NCBI GenBank assembly: GCA_905478665.1
Contig: CAJQJL010000134.1
Span: 1-38,891, forward strand
Direction of reading: 5' to 3'
DNA from: an uncultured Flavobacteriales bacterium
GTDB lineage: Bacteria; Bacteroidota; Bacteroidia; Flavobacteriales_D; Crocinitomicaceae
Length of the DNA stretch: 38,891 nucleotides
Below the pieces are notes generated by a model. That model had not been told where the DNA came from. It saw nothing but the letters and a program-made list of their open reading frames with translations, and ran no database searches. Positions 33,136-38,891 of this stretch are shown one piece after another. The position numbers and the translations under genes are program-made. Each line of letters starts with the position of its first letter. Position 1 is the stretch's first letter.

Positions 33136-34425
33136 TTATCTATCTTGGAATTGAACGTAGTCTCTTTCGTTTTCTCCAGTATATATCTGGCGAGGACGAC
33201 CGATTGGTTCACCGTTCTCAATCATTTCTTTCCATTGTGCAATCCATCCTGGTAAACGTCCAATAGCGAACATTACCGTAAACATTTCTGTTGGTATCCC
33301 AATTGCTTTGTAGATAATTCCAGAATAGAAGTCAACGTTTGGATATAAATTACGCTCCTTGAAGTACTCATCTTCCAAGGCTACTTTTTCTAATTTCTTC
33401 GCAATGTCCAATAATGGATCATCAACACCTAATTTGTCAAGTACATCGTCACATGCTTTTTTGATAATCGTAGCACGTGGATCGAAGTTCTTGTATACAC
33501 GATGTCCGAATCCCATCAAGCGGAATGAATCACTCTTATCTTTTGCCTTTACAACCCATTTGTCAACATCACCACCATCATTGGCAATTTTCTCAAGCAT
33601 TTCAATTACTGCTTGGTTTGCACCTCCGTGTAGGGGCCCCCAAAGCGCATTGATTCCAGCTGAGATTGATGAATAAAGGTTTGCATGCGATGATCCAACG
33701 ATACGTACCGTAGAAGTTGAACAATTTTGTTCGTGGTCCGCGTGAAGAATCAATAATGTATTTAATGCTGAAACGATTACTGGATCCATCTCGTAGTCAG
33801 ATGTCGGCATCGCGTACATCATGTGCAAGAAGTTTTGTGTGTAATCGTATTTATTGTTTGGGTACATAATAGGATGACGCAATGCATTCTTATATGACCA
33901 TGCTGCCAAGGTTGGCAACTTTGCAATTAATCTGTGTATTGTTAAATCCTTTGCTTCAGGTCCTCTGTCTGGATCTAAAGATTCTGGATAAAATGTAGAA
34001 AGTGAACAAACCATTGATGCAAGAATTCCCATAGGATGCGCTTGCGCTGGGTATGCCTCGAAGAATTGCTTCATGTCTTCGTGTACCAACGTGTGGTTTG
34101 TAATACTTGTAGTGAAAGTTTCAAATTCCTGAGAACTAGGAAGTTCCCCGTAAATTAATAAATATGCAACTTCAAGAAAGCTTGCTTTTTCAGCCAACTG
34201 CTCAATTGGATATCCTCTGTAACGTAAAATTCCATTTTCACCATCCAGATAAGTAATAGCACTTTTCGTACTTCCTGTGTTTTTAAATCCAGGGTCTAAA
34301 GTAATATATCCACCAGTTCCACCTCTCAGTTTACTAATATCAATACCTTTTTCTTTTTCAGTCCCCTCAATTACAGGTAGTTCGTACGACTTTCCGTCCA
34401 ATTCTATTTTAGCAGTTTCACTCAT
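33136..34425 (-). CDS. gltA: Citrate synthase
   Basis: The 429-residue protein is a hexameric-type (type II) citrate synthase that condenses acetyl-CoA with oxaloacetate at the entry to the TCA cycle. Active-site features are His266 (LHGGANQ), His308 (GFGHRVYKNFDPRA), Asp365 (NVDFYSG) and conserved His231 (ADHEQN), plus RPRQIYTG (410-417) near the C-terminus. The N-terminal beta-rich part (ELDGKSYELPVIEGTE, DPGFKNTGSTKSAITYLDG, GILRYRGYPIEQL) is typical of the GltA type. Its length fits the family (about 427-430). It is cytoplasmic. A near-consensus -7 box (TATACTTG, 34448-34455) gives a short leader of about 20 nt. It is a single-gene transcript ending at a strong terminator. Confidence 0.97.
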   Translation of the reverse strand: MSETAKIELDGKSYELPVIEGTEKEKGIDISKLRGGTGGYITLDPGFKNTGSTKSAITYLDGENGILRYRGYPIEQLAEKASFLEVAYLLIYGELPSSQEFETFTTSITNHTLVHEDMKQFFEAYPAQAHPMGILASMVCSLSTFYPESLDPDRGPEAKDLTIHRLIAKLPTLAAWSYKNALRHPIMYPNNKYDYTQNFLHMMYAMPTSDYEMDPVIVSALNTLLILHADHEQNCSTSTVRIVGSSHANLYSSISAGINALWGPLHGGANQAVIEMLEKIANDGGDVDKWVVKAKDKSDSFRLMGFGHRVYKNFDPRATIIKKACDDVLDKLGVDDPLLDIAKKLEKVALEDEYFKERNLYPNVDFYSGIIYKAIGIPTEMFTVMFAIGRLPGWIAQWKEMIENGEPIGRPRQIYTGENERDYVQFQDR

Positions 34426-34447
34426 TTTTTTCTTAATGTCTTTTGTG

Positions 34448-34455
34448 CAAGTATA
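34448..34455 (-). promoter_or_regulatory. Probable -7 box for gltA
   Basis: TATACTTG differs from TAnnTTTG at one base. It would start transcription about 18-20 nt before the ATG at 34425. Confidence 0.4.
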
Positions 34456-34524
34456 TTCGGTCGCCTAAGGTAATACTTCATTTCAATTCTATCAAGGTAG
34501 ACGCGAAATATTTTCCGTCAAATA

Positions 34525-36699
34525 TTACAAATTTTCCAAGGTGAATTCTAACATCATGTTAAACAAATGATTTCGCGTATTGCCTCCGTAAATTCCATGA
34601 TTCTTGTTCGGATAAATAAAGTGGTCAAATTGTTTGTTCGCTGCCACCAATGCATTGATCATTTCCATTGTATTTTGGTAGTGGACATTGTCATCTCCAG
34701 CCCCATGAATAATGAGGTATTTTCCTTTTAGTTTATCAACAAAATTGATTGGTGAATTTTCATCGTATCCACTTGCGTTTTCTTGCGGTGTACGCATAAA
34801 TCGCTCCGTGTAGATGTTGTCGTAATATCTCCAATTTGTTACAGGTGCGACTGCAATTCCCATTTTGAAAACATCTGCTCCTTTTGTCATTGCTAACGTA
34901 GTCATAAATCCTCCGTAGCTCCATCCCATCATTCCAATGCGAGAAGCATCAACGTAATCGTATCCTTGAAGTTCCTTACCAACGGCTATGAAGTCTTCTG
35001 TTTCCAGTTTTCCGAGCTCCAAATATGTAGACTTCTTGAATTCCTCTCCACGATACATTGTTCCTCGAGGATCAACGGAAACAACGATGTACCCATTTTG
35101 AGCTAAAAGCTGATGATACATGTAATTTTGTCCTCCCCAAGAATCATTAACCGTATTTGCGCCAGGTCCGCCATATATGTTTATGTAAACTGGATACTTT
35201 TTTGAAGGGTCAAAATCCGCAGGCTTGATCATCCAACCGTTCAATTCAATTTCATGTCCCTTGAATTTAACAAACTCCTTTTTTGGGAGCTCATAAGCAG
35301 AAAGCGTATTTCTAAGTTGAAGATTGTTTTCAAGTGTACTTAGTTCAGCTCCATTGTTATCACAAAGTGTAAAAACTGGAGGTGTATTGGCATCCGAATA
35401 CGTTTTGATGAAATACTTCATTCCGCTAGAGAAGTCAGCATCATTGTATCCTTTGTCAGAACTGATCAGTTTTTTCTTTTTTCCTTTTAAGTCTATTTTA
35501 TAGATGCCTTTATAAATGGGTCCACTTTCAGCTGAAGTGTAGTAAATAGTTTTGCCTTTTTCGTCAATTCCTAGAAACTCTATGACATCCCATTCTCCTT
35601 TTGTTACCTGTTGTACAGATCCATCAAAAGAAAGTTTGTAAATGTGATTGTATCCATCTGCTTCACTTGTTCTTAATATGGATTGACCATCTTTCAGAAT
35701 CAACAAGTTATCATCAATCTCTACATACGTTTTTGACGTTTCTTCATAGAAAATTTTGGAATCTATTTTTCCCTCAATAGGGCAAATCAAATGATACTTC
35801 AAGTTGTTTTGGTGGCGATTCATCGTTTGAACAATCAGTTTATTGCTGCTTGCAGACCATTTTAAACGAGGGATATATTCGTATTCGCCTAGGTTAATTT
35901 TCTCTGTCTTCGCTTGTTCAAGTGAGTACATGTGAGCCGTAACAACAGAGTTGTCCTCTCCAGCCTTTGGGTATTTAAATGTATATAGGTCTGGGTAGAG
36001 CGTATTGTAATAGAGTAAATTGAACTCCTTAACATCTGATTCATCGAAACGTAAAAAAGCAATGTGCTTACTGTCAGGTGACCAACCGTACCCCTTAATG
36101 ATTGCGAATTCTTCTTCATAAACCCAATCAGTAGTACCATTGATGATTTTGTTGTTTTCCCCATCAGCAGTCACTTGTGTCACTTTGCCAGATTCAATGT
36201 CCTTTATATAGATGTTGTTTTTATGGACGTAAGAAACCTTTTTTCCATCAGGGGAATATTCTGCCAAGGTTTGAGGTTGTCTCGTGTCATCCAAAGCCTG
36301 AATCTTTTTAGTCTCTAAATCAAGTAAATAATAAGTTGCAGAGAAGCTACGACGGTAGATACTTTCAGTCTTTGTTGTAATCAACACTTTCGATTCATCT
36401 TCATTGAAGAAATAATCATCCATTTCCAAAACTTCGCCGTCAACCTTCAACAAATCGGGGGAAACAAGTATCTCACCCTTTGCATCACTATTTGTAAATT
36501 CATGCTTAGTGATTCCCGCATTTCCATCCATCTCAGAAATTTGTGTGAAATAATTCCCGTCGTTCATTGACCGGAAACCATACACCGACTTTCCATAGAA
36601 TTCGTACTTTTTCCAGATTTTTTCAACGGATAATTTCTGTCCTAATAAAGTCGTAGAGAAGCATACGAGTGCTACTAGTAAGGTGAATTTCAATTTCAT
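34525..36699 (-). CDS. Dipeptidyl peptidase IV (S9B) family serine peptidase
   Basis: The 724-residue protein has a signal peptide (MKLKFTLLVALVCFSTTLLGQ), an N-terminal beta-propeller (about 45-460) and a C-terminal alpha/beta-hydrolase domain. The catalytic triad is Ser594 (MMGWSYGGFMTT), Asp669 (HGAGDDNVHYQ) and His701 (NKNHGIYG). The propeller carries the double-Glu motif in DWVYEEEF (Glu195-Glu197), which in DPP IV binds the substrate N-terminus, so dipeptidyl (post-proline) cleavage is expected. It is periplasmic or surface-associated and would work with the M49 peptidase at 672-2696 and the metalloprotease at 22284-24884 in peptide degradation. No terminator as clear as the neighbours' is seen between it and gltA. 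Confidence 0.95.
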   Translation of the reverse strand: MKLKFTLLVALVCFSTTLLGQKLSVEKIWKKYEFYGKSVYGFRSMNDGNYFTQISEMDGNAGITKHEFTNSDAKGEILVSPDLLKVDGEVLEMDDYFFNEDESKVLITTKTESIYRRSFSATYYLLDLETKKIQALDDTRQPQTLAEYSPDGKKVSYVHKNNIYIKDIESGKVTQVTADGENNKIINGTTDWVYEEEFAIIKGYGWSPDSKHIAFLRFDESDVKEFNLLYYNTLYPDLYTFKYPKAGEDNSVVTAHMYSLEQAKTEKINLGEYEYIPRLKWSASSNKLIVQTMNRHQNNLKYHLICPIEGKIDSKIFYEETSKTYVEIDDNLLILKDGQSILRTSEADGYNHIYKLSFDGSVQQVTKGEWDVIEFLGIDEKGKTIYYTSAESGPIYKGIYKIDLKGKKKKLISSDKGYNDADFSSGMKYFIKTYSDANTPPVFTLCDNNGAELSTLENNLQLRNTLSAYELPKKEFVKFKGHEIELNGWMIKPADFDPSKKYPVYINIYGGPGANTVNDSWGGQNYMYHQLLAQNGYIVVSVDPRGTMYRGEEFKKSTYLELGKLETEDFIAVGKELQGYDYVDASRIGMMGWSYGGFMTTLAMTKGADVFKMGIAVAPVTNWRYYDNIYTERFMRTPQENASGYDENSPINFVDKLKGKYLIIHGAGDDNVHYQNTMEMINALVAANKQFDHFIYPNKNHGIYGGNTRNHLFNMMLEFTLENL

Positions 36700-36828
36700 A
36701 ATTTGCTGATTTAATATATATGCAGAATGCTAAAAATAGGAAATGTTTAAGGTTTGGCAATTGTGAAATCGTTAAAAACATTAACCTTTTGTTGATAAAT
36801 TAATAATGACGAATAGTTCATTTTGTTT

Positions 36829-36836
36829 TACCTTTG
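36829..36836 (+). promoter_or_regulatory. -7 promoter box of the structured intergenic region
   Basis: TACCTTTG is an exact TAnnTTTG match on the plus strand. It would start transcription near 36841, about 210 nt before the next ATG at 37054, unlike other boxes in the window, which sit close to the start codon. Confidence 0.5.
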
Positions 36837-36840
36837 TAAG

Positions 36841-37053
36841 GTATTTCCGGCGTGTTGTCCTTGATGCATTCAATTTTGCTGAAACCACGTAGGAGAAAAA
36901 CAGAGCGAAGAATGATCTAGAAATGTACTACACGCAACGATTGCCGATCGGTATCAATCGAATGAACGCAGATTACGCGTTTCCAACTTCTGTACATTCA
37001 TCTTCGTTTATTTCTATAGCAAATTCATTATCAACTAATAAAATCAATTTCTT
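36841..37053 (+). ncRNA. Candidate structured leader or small RNA upstream of lamin-tail gene
   Basis: This 213-nt stretch lacks a gene but starts just after an exact -7 box and folds into several helices. GCGTGT (36850-36855) pairs with ACACGC (36930-36935). Inside it, CATTC and TTTGCT (36867-36871, 36875-36880, with a 3-nt bulge) pair with AGCGAA and GAATG (36904-36914), leaving an A-rich loop. Then follow CGATTG / CAATCG (36938-36943 with 36955-36960) and AACGC / GCGTT (36965-36969 with 36977-36981). The last 70 nt are AT-rich and unstructured. It could be a 5' leader controlling the next gene or an independent small RNA (a flavobacterial 6S-type RNA is one candidate to test). The identity is not established. 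Confidence 0.35.
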
Positions 37054-38022
37054 ATGAAAAGAACACTACTTGTATTAAGTACTATTATGAGTTTCATGTC
37101 ATTCGGTCAGGATTGTTCTGATCTATTTATATCGGAATACGTGGAAGGATGGAGTAACAACAAAGCACTGGAAATCTATAATCCAACGAACGCGACGATT
37201 GATTTAAGCCAATATATGGTTGTTCGTTATTCGAATGGAGCAACATCTGCCACGCCAGAATATGCAGTACAATTATCAGGGTCTATTGCACCTTATGACG
37301 TATACGTCGGAGTTGTAGATAAACAAGATCCAAATGGAACTGGGAACGAAGCTCCAGTTTGGGATTCATTAGCAATAAGAGCAGACGGATGGTATTCACC
37401 AGATTACAATGTCAATAAGACTTGGTATTGGAATGGGAATGATGCTGTGGTATTGGCAAAGGGAACGCCAGCTAACATTGTAGGTGCGCAATTAATTGAC
37501 GTATTCGGTAAAATTGGTGAAAATCCAGGAAGTGGAACTGGCGCAGGTTGGACTGCTGACTTTCCATACGTTGCTGCAGGTGACACGGTTACAGCTGATC
37601 ACTCAATGCTTCGTAAAGCGACTGTCTTGAAAGGGGAAATCAACCCTACGATCTCTTATTTTGATCCTTTGTTGGAGTATGATTCTATTCCTGCAGTAAT
37701 TGACATAGGCGGTCAACTTTACGGTAACTGGTCAACATTAGGATCTCATACATGCGATTGCGCTCCGTTGAGTGTTGATCCAATAAAAGCTACTAAACTA
37801 TCGATCTTCCCAAATCCGTCAAGTGGAGAATTCTTCATTAACGGAGCGAATGATTACAGCTCAATAGATGTAGTGAATTCATTAGGACAGAACGTTTTGA
37901 GTATAACGAACAATTCAAAGACTTTGGTTTCCTTTGATCTAGGAAAAAGAAGAGGTGTTTATTTCGTGAAGCTTACAGATAATTCAGGAAGTACAGTTAC
38001 CAAACGAGTAATTGTTAAATAG
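37054..38022 (+). CDS. Lamin-tail-domain secreted protein with T9SS class A tag
   Basis: The 322-residue protein has a signal peptide (MKRTLLVLSTIMSFMSFGQ), then a lamin-tail domain (LTD, about 20-175) beginning CSDLFISEYVEGWSNNKALEIYNPTNATIDLSQYMVVRYSNG, the pattern by which LTDs are recognised in secreted Bacteroidota proteins. It contains NGNDAVVLAKGTPANIVGAQLIDVFGKIGE. From about 250 the sequence KLSIFPNPSSGEFFIN to ...RGVYFVKLTDNSGSTVTKRVIVK is a T9SS type A sorting tag. LTDs often accompany secreted nucleases or adhesins, but no enzyme domain is present, so its role is unknown. It is preceded by the structured region at 36841-37053 and followed by a perfect terminator. Confidence 0.88.
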   Translation: MKRTLLVLSTIMSFMSFGQDCSDLFISEYVEGWSNNKALEIYNPTNATIDLSQYMVVRYSNGATSATPEYAVQLSGSIAPYDVYVGVVDKQDPNGTGNEAPVWDSLAIRADGWYSPDYNVNKTWYWNGNDAVVLAKGTPANIVGAQLIDVFGKIGENPGSGTGAGWTADFPYVAAGDTVTADHSMLRKATVLKGEINPTISYFDPLLEYDSIPAVIDIGGQLYGNWSTLGSHTCDCAPLSVDPIKATKLSIFPNPSSGEFFINGANDYSSIDVVNSLGQNVLSITNNSKTLVSFDLGKRRGVYFVKLTDNSGSTVTKRVIVK

Positions 38023-38040
38023 CCGTAACAATATCTAATC

Positions 38041-38068
38041 AAGAGGTCGATTTATCGACCTCTTTTTT
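38041..38068 (+). terminator. Intrinsic terminator after the lamin-tail gene
   Basis: A perfect 10-bp stem AAGAGGTCGA / TCGACCTCTT with a TTTA loop is followed by a T run (38063-38068). It lies only 12 nt before the ATG of the next gene. Confidence 0.9.
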
Positions 38069-38079
38069 GAAAACAGTAA

Positions 38080-38891
38080 ATGAAATCTCTCCTATCTATT
38101 CTTGTCGTGATCAGCAGCTTCACGGCAATTTCTCAAGTTGCTACCGTTAGCGGGAAAGTGACGGATAACGGTGCGAAACAACCAGTTGTTGGTGCTAAGA
38201 TTATTTTGTCTCCTGAGCACAGAGCAATTTCTGATTTTGATGGAAATTACACGATCGAAAATGTTCCTTTTGGGGAATATAACATGACGATCACCATGCT
38301 TTCGTTTGACACTATGCGTGTTGCATTGACAGTCGATAAAGCGGATTTTAACTATGAGATTATTCTAGGTGGAAGTCAAGAACTAGAGGAAGTTAAAGTT
38401 ATTGGAAACCTTGCGCAGGATCGAAAAACGCCCGTTGCTGTTACGACTTTAGGGAAAAAGGAAATAGAGGAAGAATTGGGTTCTCAGGATTTACCAATGA
38501 TTTTAAATTCGAAACCTGGTGTTCACGCAACACAACAAGGAGGTGGAGACGGTGATGCCAGAATCACGATACGTGGTTTTAGCCAGCGAAATGTTGGTGT
38601 TATGATTGACGGTGTGCCTGTCAACGATATGGAAAATGGATGGGTGTATTGGTCAAACTGGTTTGGTTTGGATGCGATAACATCACAGGTGCAGGTGCAA
38701 AGAGGATTGGGAGCAACAAAACTTGCCATGCCCTCGGTAGGTGGAACAATGAACATTCTAACACAGAATACAGGAGGGAAACGAGAAATTAAAGTACGTC
38801 AAGAGTACGGAACAGGAACATTTTTAAGAACATCATTGTCCTACAAATCTGGAACACTGCCAAAAGGATGGGGAATCTTATTCTCTGGCTC
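38080..38891 (+). CDS. TonB-dependent receptor (partial, C-terminus beyond window)
   Basis: The first 270 residues are visible, starting from ATG at 38080 with a signal peptide (MKSLLSILVVISSFTAISQ). A carboxypeptidase-regulatory-like domain follows (about 20-100: VSGKVTDNGAKQPVVGAKII, ISDFDGNYTIENVPFGEYN), then a TonB-box/plug region (about 100-225: LEEVKVIGNLAQDRKTPVAVTTL, LNSKPGVHATQQGGG, DARITIRGFSQRNVGVMIDGVPVND, VQVQRGLGATKLAMPSVGGTMNIL), after which barrel strands begin (KVRQEYGTGTFLRTSLSYK). It is an outer-membrane importer; the substrate is not visible. The frame stays open to the window edge. The start lies 12 nt after a strong terminator, so its promoter must overlap that hairpin or read-through supplies it. 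Confidence 0.92.
   Translation, partial: MKSLLSILVVISSFTAISQVATVSGKVTDNGAKQPVVGAKIILSPEHRAISDFDGNYTIENVPFGEYNMTITMLSFDTMRVALTVDKADFNYEIILGGSQELEEVKVIGNLAQDRKTPVAVTTLGKKEIEEELGSQDLPMILNSKPGVHATQQGGGDGDARITIRGFSQRNVGVMIDGVPVNDMENGWVYWSNWFGLDAITSQVQVQRGLGATKLAMPSVGGTMNILTQNTGGKREIKVRQEYGTGTFLRTSLSYKSGTLPKGWGILFSG

Overview
The window looks like chromosomal DNA of a Bacteroidota bacterium, most likely Flavobacteriales. The evidence is: secreted proteins carrying type IX secretion (T9SS) C-terminal tags of both class A and class B; TonB-dependent receptors with an N-terminal carboxypeptidase-regulatory-like domain; bacillithiol enzyme BshC; a CrtD-like carotenoid desaturase; S9B dipeptidyl peptidase IV and M49 dipeptidyl peptidase III; almost no Shine-Dalgarno sequences; and promoter boxes matching the Bacteroidota -7 consensus TAnnTTTG. 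The DNA is moderately AT-rich and uniform. No phage, IS element, CRISPR array, rRNA or tRNA was seen. A family-level assignment (for example Crocinitomicaceae-like) would be a guess.

Layout. 1-4.6 kb (mostly minus strand): 5'-truncated-by-window AMP nucleosidase, M49 dipeptidyl peptidase III lipoprotein, a small secreted protein, endonuclease III and a TPR protein. 4.6-10.3 kb: a small unknown, a T9SS-exported CE1/PHB-depolymerase-like esterase, an operon of lipoprotein + beta-barrel + helix-hairpin-helix barrel protein, and a second lipoprotein closed by a bidirectional terminator. 10.3-13.0 kb: a NYN/OST-HTH nuclease-like protein and the clamp-loader gene dnaX. dnaX is split: the gamma-like product ends just after a run of ten A residues, the linker continues in the -1 frame, and the C-terminal tau-type domain lies behind an in-frame stop. 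13.0-19.0 kb: an LVIVD-repeat T9SS cargo, CrtD-like desaturase, cyclophilin and bshC. 19.1-27.9 kb: TonB receptor, lipocalin-like secreted protein, large zinc metalloprotease, DinB-like protein, small secreted protein, class V aminotransferase and a secreted unknown. 28.1-34.4 kb: beta-propeller class-B T9SS cargo, TPR-transmembrane-PP2C phosphatase, MOSC protein, small membrane protein and citrate synthase. 34.5-38.9 kb: DPP IV, a structured intergenic region that may be an RNA leader or ncRNA, a lamin-tail-domain T9SS cargo and the start of another TonB receptor.

Most genes are single housekeeping or envelope genes, so the region is not a classical island. The three peptidases suggest a peptide-scavenging lifestyle, and the many T9SS cargos suggest extensive surface and secreted functions.

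The most interesting signals are non-standard expression signals: the recoded or split dnaX (A10 run plus a hairpin starting at the stop codon), at least four genes whose TAnnTTTG box sits only 3-5 nt before the start codon (predicted leaderless mRNAs), a 220-nt region with a promoter and three stem-loops before the lamin-tail gene, and a TPR gene whose start codon is one base out of frame.
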